The notes under the pieces are model-generated. The model did no database searches, was not told the origin of the DNA, and saw nothing but the letters and a program-made list of their open reading frames with translations. Shown here in pieces: positions 26,432-33,996 of a DNA stretch of 52,468 nt (position 1 is its first letter; each line of letters begins with the position of its first letter). The position numbers were made by a program, and so were the translations under genes. Location of the stretch: positions 1 through 52,468 of the IMG/VR virus record IMGVR_UViG_3300005663_000006; one strand, given 5' to 3'. This stretch comes from a virus.

Positions 26432-26747
26432 AATATTCTATGCGATAATTGCCGCCTTTGGCGCGGTGGCGAATGAAACCATCTACCGTGCTTACAAGGG
26501 GAACATCGTTTCTATGCTCTGGGCAATAATCCCCTTGCAAGCTATGATTGCTTTCGGGATATATGGATTACTAAAGCACTCATCGGCTCTCATCGGGGGA
26601 GTGATTGTCTTTAGTTTTTTCGTCTGGACGTTGAGGGTTATAACCAGCATGGTTGTTTTGGGCGAGCCCGTTACGTTGGGGAAATTTGTAAGCATTGGAC
26701 TTGTATTTGCCGCCATCTTGGTTGATAAGCTCGGTCTATTCGGATGA
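26418..26747 (+). CDS. Four-helix EamA/SMR-like membrane protein (109 aa)
   Basis: Four hydrophobic helices in 109 residues, with the VVLGEPVTLGKFVSIGLVFAAI pattern resembling the last helices of EamA and small multidrug-resistance families, some of which flip lipid-linked sugars. Only a TTG start (26418) keeps the first helix; the next ATG comes at residue 33. Function as transporter or flippase is inferred from weak similarity. Confidence 0.6.
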   Translation: MNYLEIFYAIIAAFGAVANETIYRAYKGNIVSMLWAIIPLQAMIAFGIYGLLKHSSALIGGVIVFSFFVWTLRVITSMVVLGEPVTLGKFVSIGLVFAAILVDKLGLFG

Positions 26748-26995
26748 AAGTTGAGTGCCCGGTTTGGCAGCGAACCATAAACAAAATGGTTAAACGAGCC
26801 AACATGATGATGGAGAGGTTCGGCACCACGCTAGAGGAAAGTAAGGATTCTACCCCCATCAAGTTGCTTAGGGAGGCCCAAGAGGAAGCCCTAGACATCG
26901 CCGTGTACCTAGAGGCCCTCATAGACAAGCTGGAGCTATCCGAGAAATATCAGGAGTGGAAAGACAGGAATAATGATGCCCCGCCCCAACCCTAA
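26744..26995 (+). CDS. Helical protein, possibly MazG-like (83 aa)
   Basis: ATGA overlap with the membrane gene. The segment REAQEEALDIAVYLEALI (around residues 44-61) resembles the Glu/Asp-rich helix of small MazG-like nucleotide pyrophosphohydrolases found in phages, but the chain is short and only one acidic helix is clear. Tentative. Confidence 0.45.
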   Translation: MKVECPVWQRTINKMVKRANMMMERFGTTLEESKDSTPIKLLREAQEEALDIAVYLEALIDKLELSEKYQEWKDRNNDAPPQP

Positions 26996-27035
26996 ATAGA
27001 CCACATCCCAATCTGAATTTTTTCTGAAAAAAGAG

Positions 27036-27064
27036 TTGACAACTTCGTGCCCGTGGTGTATCTT
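27036..27064 (+). promoter_or_regulatory. Sigma70-type promoter of the early operon
   Basis: TTGACA (27036-27041), a 17-bp spacer and TATCTT (27059-27064). An A/T-rich tract just upstream (GAATTTTTTCT and A-runs at 27015-27033) could act as an UP element. It drives the RHH regulator and probably the genes after it. Confidence 0.7.
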
Positions 27065-27071
27065 GTCTCGT

Positions 27072-27233
27072 ATGAACACTAAAACGAGAGAGCTAAGAAT
27101 TAGGAAGGTGCCCGTCGAGGTACACAAACTGATTAAGCTAGAAGCTGTGCGAGAGGGCATCTCGTTCAACGACAGGGTTAATCAAATCCTACAAAAACAT
27201 TGTGGCGAAGCAGCGAGGTTTTCATATCCATGA
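27072..27233 (+). CDS. Ribbon-helix-helix DNA-binding protein, Arc-like (53 aa)
   Basis: First gene after the promoter at 27036. Residues 5-40 fit an RHH fold: a strand (ELRIRKVP), helix A (VEVHKLIKLEAVREG) and helix B (SFNDRVNQIL). Such dimers repress nearby promoters, so autoregulation of the early operon is plausible. ATG 27072 lies only eight bases after the -10 hexamer, so the message is nearly leaderless. Confidence 0.7.
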   Translation: MNTKTRELRIRKVPVEVHKLIKLEAVREGISFNDRVNQILQKHCGEAARFSYP

Positions 27234-27321
27234 TAGCGGCTCGGTCTCCTGCCAAAATCCCTCCCTCTGGTGTGGTGCATTGTATCTATCAGGGCCGGGC
27301 CGCTTCCTTTAGGGTGACGCC

Positions 27322-27594
27322 ATGACCATCACGCTGAAAGACATCGAGCGGGCGGAGCAAATTCTTGAGGCACATCGCTCTGGAGACATGGAATCATTAT
27401 CTGCCAATGATATACAGTTTGTTAGGCAACTCATGCTTCCCGCCATGCTCAAGCTGGTGCGGGAGATGTATTCGGTCATTAAAGAAGTGGCGTGGCACAA
27501 GAATCTTGCCCTCGACCATGCTAAGGATTGCAAATGTTGTGGTTGCGTAGCCCGCCGTCTCGTGAAGCGGATGGAGGGAGAACCTACCCCATGA
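27322..27594 (+). CDS. Hypothetical protein with CxxCxC motif (90 aa)
   Basis: Helical with a late cysteine cluster (CKCCGC around residues 70-75) suggesting a metal site. The 88 bases upstream hold no gene and no clear promoter. ATGA overlap with the next gene. Confidence 0.6.
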   Translation: MTITLKDIERAEQILEAHRSGDMESLSANDIQFVRQLMLPAMLKLVREMYSVIKEVAWHKNLALDHAKDCKCCGCVARRLVKRMEGEPTP

Positions 27595-27776
27595 CCGCTT
27601 CTACCTGTAGAGACTGCGCTGCGAGAGTCCAGATAGACGCGATAGTTTCGCAACTCCAACGGGCCATAATGCACATGAACGTTTATGGCCACCTAGACCT
27701 TGATATGGCATATCGGCTCATAGCTGAGGCGGAACCATTGTTAGCGACAGTCATAGATATAAAGCGGGAGCTTTGA
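27591..27776 (+). CDS. Small hypothetical protein (61 aa)
   Basis: ATGA-coupled. One CxxC near the start (CRDC) and an amphipathic helical remainder. Role unknown. Confidence 0.55.
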   Translation: MTASTCRDCAARVQIDAIVSQLQRAIMHMNVYGHLDLDMAYRLIAEAEPLLATVIDIKREL

Positions 27777-27777
27777 C

Positions 27778-28221
27778 GTGAGCGTTCATTTCATGTCTAC
27801 GCGGCTCGATTGGTCCACGCCCCAAGGTGTGTTCGACGAACTAGACAAAGAGTTCAATTTTAATTGGGATGTCTGCGCGGACGAAAAGAACGCTAAATGT
27901 TTCTACTACTTTCCGGGCGACAGAGGGCTTGATTGTAATTGGAGCGGGACTTGCTTTATGAATCCCCCATTCGGACGGGAAATCTCTAAGTGGATAAAGA
28001 AGGCCCACGATGAGGCCAAGGCGGGCCGTGCAACCATAGTGTGTCTCATCCCTTCGCGCACAGATACATCGTGGTGGCACTCTTATGTAATGAAAGCCGA
28101 CGAAATCCGATTTATCAAGGGGCGACTCAAGTTCAATGGTCATAAGAACAGTGCCCCATTTCCAAGCGCGATAGTTGTTTTCAGGCCCAATAGTGTTGGG
28201 ACTCAATCTTTATCGGAGTGA
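27778..28221 (+). CDS. Phage DNA N6-adenine methyltransferase, Dam-like (147 aa)
   Basis: A GTG start one base after the previous stop. It has the phage Dam family order: DWSTPQGVFDELDKEF near the start, DVCA, catalytic NPPF (62-65), and the closing KGRLKFNGHKN-APFPSA block. It methylates adenine N6, probably to protect phage DNA from host nucleases or to mark replication. Length is usual for the family. No cognate restriction enzyme is nearby. Confidence 0.85.
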   Translation: MSVHFMSTRLDWSTPQGVFDELDKEFNFNWDVCADEKNAKCFYYFPGDRGLDCNWSGTCFMNPPFGREISKWIKKAHDEAKAGRATIVCLIPSRTDTSWWHSYVMKADEIRFIKGRLKFNGHKNSAPFPSAIVVFRPNSVGTQSLSE

Positions 28222-28225
28222 AGCA

Positions 28226-28369
28226 ATGGGAGGCTTTGAGGTGGGACACCGCGCAATACATAAAAGTTCATCTTTCTCATTATCAACACCGTGGGCAGTC
28301 GTTCTCATTGTTGCCGTTGCCCTCGGCATGGTTCTCGGCAGTTGGTATAGTTGCGGGTTCAGGTGGTAG
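28226..28369 (+). CDS. Single-helix membrane peptide (47 aa)
   Basis: ATG 28226 follows GAAGCA. A polar first half is followed by one strong transmembrane helix (about 20-38) and a short Cys/Arg end. Ends two bases before the next ATG. Confidence 0.5.
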   Translation: MGGFEVGHRAIHKSSSFSLSTPWAVVLIVAVALGMVLGSWYSCGFRW

Positions 28370-28371
28370 CG

Positions 28372-28722
28372 ATGAAGCGCCATCCTAAAACCAAGGAGAT
28401 TCTTAAAGAAATGGAATGGTGGGCGAAACAAAAGGAATGGAATAGCTCTCCAGACGAAATACATGAATTGATTTGCGGAGCATATCATCCCTACCCCCAA
28501 CACCCCTGGGGGGCAAGCAATCTCATGGATTGGGATGGTATCCATCTTCGATTCTCAGAATATTTCCAAACCTATAGCGAGGAAGCGGGAGACAACCGAC
28601 AGGCCCTTCATTTTGTTCCTAGGGGTTGCGCGGGATTGGTTATGACCTACTGTGCCCGTCCGGGCGTGGGCAAGGTCGTCAAACACAAAATCGGCAATTG
28701 TCCATTGGCGAAGACGCGATGA
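28372..28722 (+). CDS. Hypothetical protein (116 aa)
   Basis: Begins right after the previous stop. Basic helical start, then a His/Pro/Trp-rich middle (around 45-60) and a Cys-containing C-terminal end. No recognised domain. ATGA overlap to the next gene. Confidence 0.6.
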   Translation: MKRHPKTKEILKEMEWWAKQKEWNSSPDEIHELICGAYHPYPQHPWGASNLMDWDGIHLRFSEYFQTYSEEAGDNRQALHFVPRGCAGLVMTYCARPGVGKVVKHKIGNCPLAKTR

Positions 28723-28811
28723 AGTTCCTTGCGGCGGTACTCGTAATTATAATCTGCGCTGGCACAGCGGCTTACATTGTCGCAAAGGTAGCGGAGAGAT
28801 GGAATGACTAA
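28719..28811 (+). CDS. 30-aa membrane peptide
   Basis: ATGA-coupled to the upstream gene. One hydrophobic helix fills residues 3-22, with a charged tail. Several peptides like this recur in the genome. Confidence 0.5.
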   Translation: MKFLAAVLVIIICAGTAAYIVAKVAERWND

Positions 28812-28837
28812 TTATGGCCGGGGCGGGGCATTGAGGT

Positions 28838-28999
28838 TTGCCTGTAACTCCCTCCCAGGATTACCGGCTCTTGTTCCGTTCCCGGCGTCTATTTGGGGTG
28901 TTCCAGCTTGATTTGGTCGACTCCCGCAAGGGATTCGAGGGCGCCATTGATGGCTGGAGCATCCCTCTAATGAAGGGGGACACACAATGCCACCAGTAG
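28838..28999 (+). CDS. Possible 53-aa protein with TTG start
   Basis: An open frame covers the gap between 28811 and 28987 and overlaps the next gene by 13 bases. The product looks like a folded protein (hydrophobic/charged alternation in the middle). GGGGCGGGG lies upstream. The non-ATG start keeps it doubtful. Confidence 0.35.
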   Translation: MPVTPSQDYRLLFRSRRLFGVFQLDLVDSRKGFEGAIDGWSIPLMKGDTQCHQ

Positions 29000-29343
29000 T
29001 AGTTGAGGCACCGCAAGTAGCACCAGCAGCACCCGCAACTTTTCCGAAGTGGTACACGGAGGCACCGCTTGATGGGGCCCCGTCAGAGGAAATGCGAATT
29101 CTGATGGATGAATTGCGAACTGCATTGTTGGACTATTCTCACCCGAAAGCAATCCGCCGCTTGATTTGGGGGTGCATACACATTTGCTTGCATGACAACA
29201 GCCACAAGGAAGCCATTTTGGGCTTTCTTGATACCAAGGGCTTTGTTTTTGGCTTAAGAAAGAATCCCCTTTCTTGCTCAGATTATCGCGCTTCGTCTCT
29301 CAGTTTTTTCCCGCAAATCTATATCTGTGGTCGTCGCCCATGA
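28987..29343 (+). CDS. Hypothetical protein (118 aa)
   Basis: AAGGGGGA precedes the ATG. Pro/Ala-rich linker start, then helical residues 30-90 with several His and Cys. The last 25 residues look different in composition, as if extended by read-through of a lost stop. No domain recognised. Confidence 0.55.
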   Translation: MPPVVVEAPQVAPAAPATFPKWYTEAPLDGAPSEEMRILMDELRTALLDYSHPKAIRRLIWGCIHICLHDNSHKEAILGFLDTKGFVFGLRKNPLSCSDYRASSLSFFPQIYICGRRP

Positions 29344-29380
29344 TTACCCCCACCCCTGCCAAGAGGTTATCGATATTACA

Positions 29381-29611
29381 ATGGACATAGACAAGCTGAT
29401 AGAGCAAATCAATCTGAATTTCAAGCCCCCCTTCGTTGAAGAAGGTCTTGTGAAAGCCTGGAGAGGCATCAAGGGCGATTTCTGTCTCCGCATTGGCAAG
29501 CGAGACATTCAACTTTATGAGAATGGTGATTTTATGGGGGCCGGAACTTGTCTACTCGAAGATGACCAGATTGCTCTCGATGCTGAAGTTGATCGAGGTA
29601 GAGGAAAATAG
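29381..29611 (+). CDS. Hypothetical protein (76 aa)
   Basis: I take the second in-frame start (ATG 29381) since the first part of the longer frame overlaps the upstream gene. A small alpha/beta protein with a regular hydrophobic pattern and an acidic end. Unknown. Confidence 0.55.
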   Translation: MDIDKLIEQINLNFKPPFVEEGLVKAWRGIKGDFCLRIGKRDIQLYENGDFMGAGTCLLEDDQIALDAEVDRGRGK

Positions 29612-29642
29612 TGGACTGCGCTATCTGTGCGAAGGGGCAATA

Positions 29643-29834
29643 ATGTTCGATATTGAGTTTGTGTGGGTTATAGTTATTTCTCTAATCATATATTTACTAA
29701 TAGTTGCAACCGTGCTTTTGATTTGGGGCGCTGGTTTATGGCAACGCATCTTTTTCGTTTTGGCGGGAATTCCATCTGGCACTTTGGGCCCCTTTATTTA
29801 TCGCCATTTTATTGATAGGCACTCTTCCCCATGA
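29643..29834 (+). CDS. Two-helix membrane protein (63 aa)
   Basis: ATG 29643 follows GAAGGGGCAATA. Two strong hydrophobic helices (about 5-28 and 34-50) and a basic His/Arg tail. A/T-rich codons compared with the next gene. Unknown. Confidence 0.6.
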   Translation: MFDIEFVWVIVISLIIYLLIVATVLLIWGAGLWQRIFFVLAGIPSGTLGPFIYRHFIDRHSSP

Positions 29835-29853
29835 CCACCCGGAGGGAATAGCG

Positions 29854-30795
29854 ATGAATGAGCAAGCAGTTGTACAAAAGGTTGACCCGTACCAGCTAAT
29901 GGACTTGATGGATGATGCGGCCATTATCGAGGAGATAAAGGGTCGCATCAGCAAGGCATGGGCCTATAATTTCAGACAAGGCAACGAGGACGTCTGGGGG
30001 TTGTCCAAGGTCGGGGTGGATGCTTGCTGTCGAGAGATGGCGAAGATGGGTGAGGTCATAAGGGAAGATGGCGTGGACTATGGCGTTGACCCTACCGACG
30101 ACCGCTATATTCTCTTCAAGGCATCGGCCACACGATACGCCGTCAACAAAAACGGTGAACAGGTCATGCTTGATAGTGCCTACGGGACAAAGCGGCAATG
30201 CCGTCTCATCGTTACCAGCCGCGAAGGAGTAACCGACAGGGAAAACAACTTCTGGTTTGAACAGGGGGCGATGAAGGCCCTCAGAAATGCCAGGGCGCGG
30301 CTTATTTCAGAAGAGGTTAGGGCGCAAATCATGTCCCTGGCAAAAGAGGGGGGCAAGGTTGCGCAGATAAGCGAAGAGGTCGTTGAGGGGGCCGTAAAGC
30401 CCCCACAGCCGCCGCCCCAACCCCAACCAGCGGCCCAAGCCTCACCTACTGGCCGTCCCGTCTGCCCCCAATGCGGCCAGCCCGCAATCATCAAGGGGAA
30501 AGAGGAATATGGCGGCGGGTGGCTATGTTGGAAGAAGGAGGGTGGCTGCGGTGCCAAGTTCGATAGCGACCCGTTAGTTATCGTAGAGGAAGATGCCGAA
30601 CCCGCCGAAGAACCCCTTACCGACTACCATACAGCCCTGGACGCCCTCTCAGGTGCGTTAACGGTTGAGGAAATCACCATAGTGTTCAACGACCACTATG
30701 GTCACCTAAAGGGTGAAGCGAAGGCCAATTTCAAGATGGCCTTCGACAAGAAGAAGATCGCGCTTGAGAAGGGCGGCGATGATGTACCGATGTAG
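29854..30795 (+). CDS. Putative ssDNA-binding/annealing protein with zinc ribbon (313 aa)
   Basis: GGAGGG lies before ATG 29854. The N-terminal 170 residues show a pattern I associate with phage single-strand annealing or DNA-binding proteins: GLSKVGVDACCREM, followed by a strand-rich core and FEQGAMKALRNARARLISEE. A Pro/Gln linker (about 185-205) leads to a zinc ribbon (CPQCGQ ... CWKKEGGCG), then a helical C-terminal domain. Neighbours Gam and RusA make a recombination role likely, but no single family match is certain. Confidence 0.5.
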   Translation: MNEQAVVQKVDPYQLMDLMDDAAIIEEIKGRISKAWAYNFRQGNEDVWGLSKVGVDACCREMAKMGEVIREDGVDYGVDPTDDRYILFKASATRYAVNKNGEQVMLDSAYGTKRQCRLIVTSREGVTDRENNFWFEQGAMKALRNARARLISEEVRAQIMSLAKEGGKVAQISEEVVEGAVKPPQPPPQPQPAAQASPTGRPVCPQCGQPAIIKGKEEYGGGWLCWKKEGGCGAKFDSDPLVIVEEDAEPAEEPLTDYHTALDALSGALTVEEITIVFNDHYGHLKGEAKANFKMAFDKKKIALEKGGDDVPM

Positions 30796-30798
30796 GGA

Positions 30799-31068
30799 GT
30801 GAGTGTGAAAAAACTTCTTATTGTTTTCTTGGTAGTCGCATGGGTTTCGTGCGGAGCGGTGTCAACAAATTACAATTGGTATCAAAGGTTTGGGGTGGTG
30901 AACCAAGACGAATTCGCTGTTAATTTTTTAATAGGAATGGTCGCGGGGCCAACCATGCTTCTCGAATTTCTGGACAACCCTTTTTCCAACAACACGCCTG
31001 TTTTCATAAAGAAGGATTGCGAGAAGGTGTTTATTGGTGACGGCGAATTAGCGTGCAGGAACTACTAA
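30799..31068 (+). CDS. Small envelope protein with signal-like N-terminus (89 aa)
   Basis: GTG start three bases after the previous stop; GTG 30805 is also possible. Hydrophobic residues 5-16 end in WVSCGA, a weak lipobox, so it may be a lipoprotein or membrane anchor. Two more Cys near the end. Placed between recombination genes, which is unusual for an exported protein. Confidence 0.5.
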   Translation: MSVKKLLIVFLVVAWVSCGAVSTNYNWYQRFGVVNQDEFAVNFLIGMVAGPTMLLEFLDNPFSNNTPVFIKKDCEKVFIGDGELACRNY

Positions 31069-31086
31069 CCAGGGGGAGGAATAATC

Positions 31087-31704
31087 ATGCAAGAGTCACA
31101 GAATACCGTAGAGAGCGCAATCTATTGGCAAGGGTATGACGAGCCGCTACCCGCCGTGATATACCAAGACCCTGATGGCGACCTAACGCTGGGGGGAATA
31201 GTTGTCCGCGACATTAAGGCAGAGCAGGAAATCGTCAAGGAGCAGTTCAAGATTGATGACCAGGGGAAGGCGAACTGGGCGATACGAAGGATAAGAGAGG
31301 CCCATGAGAGGGCGCATGGCGTTGATGATGTCGCACAAAAAGAACTTGACCGCATAATGGCGTGGAAAAATAAGGTTCAAAATAAAGAACAGCGGGAAAT
31401 TGATTTCTTTGAGTCCCGTCTTCGAGACTACGCCCACGATGAGCTTGCCAAGAGCGATGGTAATGAGAAGTCCATTCCGCTATCCGAGGGCACACTAAAA
31501 TTTATCAGGAAACAGCCGAAGCTCCGCTTTGATGCTGAGAAGTTAATCCAAGAGCTAGAAAGCGAAGGACTGGAGAAGCTAATCCGCAGGAAGACCGAGC
31601 CTAACTTGGTTGAGATAAAAGCGGCCTTGCGAGATGGGTTCGAAATAAAAGCAATCACGCTGGAAGAGCAGGAAGATAGCTTCACGGTGAGCTTGAATGA
31701 TTGA
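31087..31704 (+). CDS. gam: Host-nuclease inhibitor Gam-like protein (205 aa)
   Basis: Helical protein with the Mu Gam-type core: a long coiled region (55-130) then IPLSEGTLKFIRKQPKLRFD, matching the conserved GTLKFR-P segment, and a C-terminal helix with repeated Lys and Glu. Gam binds DNA ends and shields them from RecBCD-like exonucleases. GGGGGAGGA precedes the ATG. It works with the nearby recombination and methylation genes to protect linear phage DNA. Confidence 0.72.
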   Translation: MQESQNTVESAIYWQGYDEPLPAVIYQDPDGDLTLGGIVVRDIKAEQEIVKEQFKIDDQGKANWAIRRIREAHERAHGVDDVAQKELDRIMAWKNKVQNKEQREIDFFESRLRDYAHDELAKSDGNEKSIPLSEGTLKFIRKQPKLRFDAEKLIQELESEGLEKLIRRKTEPNLVEIKAALRDGFEIKAITLEEQEDSFTVSLND

Positions 31705-31870
31705 GTTAATTAAAATAATATTAACTTTAATGGTTTCAACAGTATTTATAGTTGGTGTTTTGGGCTACATCAGGGTTGGTTTTGAAGCCCCACCCTGGTA
31801 TGTGAGTATGTGTCTTGGTGCGGCCATAGGTGCGACATATTATTTACTTGTTTCCATCGCTTTTAAGTAG
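31697..31870 (+). CDS. Two-helix membrane protein (57 aa)
   Basis: Overlaps gam by eight bases. Two hydrophobic helices (about 3-25 and 37-55) joined by a Pro/Trp loop. Strikingly A/T-rich start codons (ATT, TTA, ATA). Unknown. Confidence 0.6.
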   Translation: MIELIKIILTLMVSTVFIVGVLGYIRVGFEAPPWYVSMCLGAAIGATYYLLVSIAFK

Positions 31871-31883
31871 CCGGGGAAACGAT

Positions 31884-31982
31884 ATGGGTTTTCGGGTTGA
31901 TTGCGGAACTTGTGTTAAGTGGTCAGGGGGTCAGCTTGTGGCTGGCTCCCGCCCCGGCTTGAGGGAAAGGAATAATGAGTAA
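31884..31982 (+). CDS. Possible 32-aa cysteine peptide
   Basis: Open frame between two genes with a CxxC (CGTC) and an 8-base overlap with the next start. GGGGAAAC upstream. Short and unconfirmed. Confidence 0.3.
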   Translation: MGFRVDCGTCVKWSGGQLVAGSRPGLRERNNE

Positions 31983-32292
31983 AGAAGAATGTCCACATTG
32001 TAATGAGTTAGCCTTTGTCCCCCTGCGTACGATTCTAGTATCGGGAGGGTATGGCGATATAGACCTTTGGGAGTGTCAAAATTGTAAGCACGAAGAGGCG
32101 GCACTCGTGATATGGGCCGATTGGGGCATAACTGAGGAAACAGCACTAAGAATATCTAGGGCATTAAAGGTTGCGGTAGATAAATACGAACACGGAATGA
32201 TTGAGAGACGCAAGGCTTCCGGCATATATCCTTGTTGCGATGCATTACATGAGTTTGATTCTGGATTGGGCAGGTTACATATCAAACCATAA
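31975..32292 (+). CDS. Zinc-ribbon protein (105 aa)
   Basis: AAAGGA lies before ATG. Two CxxC pairs (CPHC at 6-9, CQNC at about 34-37) form a zinc ribbon with strand-rich spacing; a helical middle and a late CC follow. Unknown; may bind nucleic acid. Confidence 0.6.
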   Translation: MSKEECPHCNELAFVPLRTILVSGGYGDIDLWECQNCKHEEAALVIWADWGITEETALRISRALKVAVDKYEHGMIERRKASGIYPCCDALHEFDSGLGRLHIKP

Positions 32293-32304
32293 GGAATCAG
32301 CCCC

Positions 32305-32460
32305 ATGAAGCCCATGACTGAAAGCTACTGCCCCACCTGTAACGAGCGCCACGCATGGCCCTGTTTCCGCCTCTGGACGCGCAGGGTTCTCTTCGTTTCG
32401 CTATTGGCGTTTATCTTCCTTGGGCTCTACTATGCCCTTCCGCCGTTTAGGGGGGGCTAG
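32305..32460 (+). CDS. Zinc-knuckle membrane peptide (51 aa)
   Basis: AAGGA precedes ATG 32305. CPTC and one more Cys at the start, then a hydrophobic helix at about 27-43. A CPTC-type head is common in small phage early proteins. Confidence 0.5.
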   Translation: MKPMTESYCPTCNERHAWPCFRLWTRRVLFVSLLAFIFLGLYYALPPFRGG

Positions 32461-32540
32461 TGGGCACCATCAAGATTATACAAAGCCGCTCGAAGTTATT
32501 TGGCTTTGTACGGCTTGTCATGCTGACACGCATCGTCTAG
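32460..32540 (+). CDS. Possible 26-aa basic peptide
   Basis: GTG overlapping the previous TAG, the same coupling used after the portal and scaffold genes. Basic and hydrophobic. Weak case. Confidence 0.25.
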   Translation: MGTIKIIQSRSKLFGFVRLVMLTRIV

Positions 32541-32553
32541 CGCGGAATCAAGC

Positions 32554-32994
32554 ATGAATAAATCAATCCACATCTTAATTCCCATCAGACCTGTGCCCAT
32601 GTCCACAAAGATAATTCGCATGGCCAACGGAAGGCCCAAGGTAATGAAATCAACGAAAAGCCTAGTCTGGCAGAACCAAGCAAAGCCCTTCATAAACAAG
32701 GCGTTTGCGGGCAAAGACATCATAGATGAGCCCGTGGGCATAGAGATATTTTATTACTTCGCGCCGCCCAAGTCGTGGCCCAAGGAAAAGAAGCGGCTTG
32801 CGCTAGCGGGCAAGATAAGACCGACTAGCAAGACGACTCAAGGTGACGTGGACAACTTGACCAAGGGATTTTTGGATAGTTTGGTGGCTGGTGGACACCT
32901 AAAAGACGACAGCCTGGTCGTGTCGCTCTTCGCGGCTAAATACTACGCACCCGAAGAGCGCACCGAAGCCAAGGTGGTGGGGGAGGAATCATGA
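32554..32994 (+). CDS. rusA: RusA-family Holliday junction resolvase (146 aa)
   Basis: Contains the RusA core: an N-terminal strand with IPIRPVP, then GDVDNLTKGFLDSL with D98, D100 and K104 in the same spacing as the catalytic D70, D72 and K76 of E. coli RusA, and LKDDSLV (D118/D119) for the third acidic site. It cuts four-way DNA junctions before packaging. Full usual length. ATGA overlap with the next gene. Confidence 0.87.
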   Translation: MNKSIHILIPIRPVPMSTKIIRMANGRPKVMKSTKSLVWQNQAKPFINKAFAGKDIIDEPVGIEIFYYFAPPKSWPKEKKRLALAGKIRPTSKTTQGDVDNLTKGFLDSLVAGGHLKDDSLVVSLFAAKYYAPEERTEAKVVGEES

Positions 32995-33353
32995 GCGACA
33001 AGCTGACGGTGAATATGTATCCGGGCAGGGTTGAAGATATACAAAAGTGCGCCCATAAAATTCTCGACAAGATTGAGGGCCAAGAAGAACACCCCGCCAA
33101 TCTGTACGTCATAGACTCTACAAGGAGGGGGCTTGATGACCTAGTTGCCGACTGGCATAGCCTCACCGCCCGCAACGCTGCGCTTCGGGAAGCGTTGGAG
33201 TTCTATGCTGACTCGACCAACCACCGGGCTTCTTGGGCTCATTCAGACGTACCATCCAGCGCAGGGCTTGGTGGGCCATCTCGCATATCATCATTAGTAG
33301 AGCGAGACTGTGGCACAAAGGCCCGCACAGCACTGGAGCGAGGCGATGAGTGA
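32991..33353 (+). CDS. Hypothetical early protein (120 aa)
   Basis: ATGA-coupled to rusA. The segment DDLVADWHSL (about 49-58), with a later alpha-helix and TKARTALERG end, echoes the protein at 37193 (DILIADWHRQ, then AQAAIEKG), so the two may be distant relatives. Function unknown. Confidence 0.6.
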   Translation: MSDKLTVNMYPGRVEDIQKCAHKILDKIEGQEEHPANLYVIDSTRRGLDDLVADWHSLTARNAALREALEFYADSTNHRASWAHSDVPSSAGLGGPSRISSLVERDCGTKARTALERGDE

Positions 33354-33477
33354 GCCATACCTTAAATTCGACACACATCAAAAGTGGAAAGAGTTTATCG
33401 GTCCACTCACCTTATTCTATTTGGTAGCAATGCTCGCCGCGGGCCTTGGTGGGTTTCTTGTTGGAGCGGCGACGTGA
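33346..33477 (+). CDS. Single-helix membrane peptide (43 aa)
   Basis: Overlaps the upstream gene by eight bases. Polar first half, hydrophobic Gly/Ala/Leu helix second half (about 22-42). Unknown. Confidence 0.5.
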   Translation: MSEPYLKFDTHQKWKEFIGPLTLFYLVAMLAAGLGGFLVGAAT

Positions 33478-33542
33478 ACGACCCCACCATCAGGCGGCAC
33501 AAGGTGGGGAATTGCAGGGTGGAGGTAGGTGCTAATGGATAA
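33474..33542 (+). CDS. Possible 22-aa peptide
   Basis: GTGA overlap with the previous stop and overlap with the next start. Basic with one Cys. Too short for confidence, but the junctions follow the genome's coupling style. Confidence 0.2.
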   Translation: MNDPTIRRHKVGNCRVEVGANG

Positions 33543-33726
33543 AGAACAATACGAGCGCGAAATTGAGAACTTCCTACATAAGTATTGGTCGGAGGACAAG
33601 ACAAGGCAAGCAATGGAGCTATGTTCAGAGCAAATAAATGAGGCACACGAAAGGGGGCTACCTGCCGAGCTTTTGGCATCAAGCATTGTATCGGTGCCAT
33701 TCAACCCCGGCGCAAGTCGGGGCTGA
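33535..33726 (+). CDS. Helical hypothetical protein (63 aa)
   Basis: ATG 33535 with GGAGG upstream. Acidic and helical for residues 1-45, then a short hydrophobic end. No family recognised. Confidence 0.6.
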   Translation: MDKEQYEREIENFLHKYWSEDKTRQAMELCSEQINEAHERGLPAELLASSIVSVPFNPGASRG

Positions 33727-33740
33727 GGGGAGGAAATTCC

Positions 33741-33920
33741 ATGAGCGAATACGATGAACTTACGCTGGATGAACTGGTTCATTTGGCCCGCTATCATCTA
33801 AAAGATGCAGACATGGAAATATCAAGGGAGCGGTTTGGAGAGGTTCGGGAAATGTTCCGCAATGTTGAGCGAGTCTTTGATGTGGCAGAGGAAGTGTTGT
33901 CTGAAATGGCTCGGGGCTGA
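33741..33920 (+). CDS. Acidic helical protein (59 aa)
   Basis: GGGGAGGAA precedes ATG. A regular helix with many Glu, Val and Arg, suited to a small coiled-coil dimer. The last gene before the strong promoter at 33931. Confidence 0.55.
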   Translation: MSEYDELTLDELVHLARYHLKDADMEISRERFGEVREMFRNVERVFDVAEEVLSEMARG

Positions 33921-33930
33921 GGGGAGAAGG

Positions 33931-33958
33931 TTGACAACTCCTACCATTTGTGTATAAT
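33931..33958 (+). promoter_or_regulatory. Strong sigma70-type promoter
   Basis: Perfect TTGACA (33931-33936), 16-bp spacer and perfect TATAAT (33953-33958). Both hexamers match the bacterial consensus. It points at the HNH and replication-initiator genes and is probably the main early promoter of the replication block. Confidence 0.82.
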
Positions 33959-33996
33959 GAAGATGGCTGTCTTAGCGGATAGGCCACTCAGTCATT

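Noticed and set aside
27015-27025. Sixth copy of the repeated leader element (GAATTTTTTCT)
   Set aside because: Lacks the GGG start and lies upstream of a sigma70 promoter, not next to a ribosome site; more likely an A/T-rich UP element.
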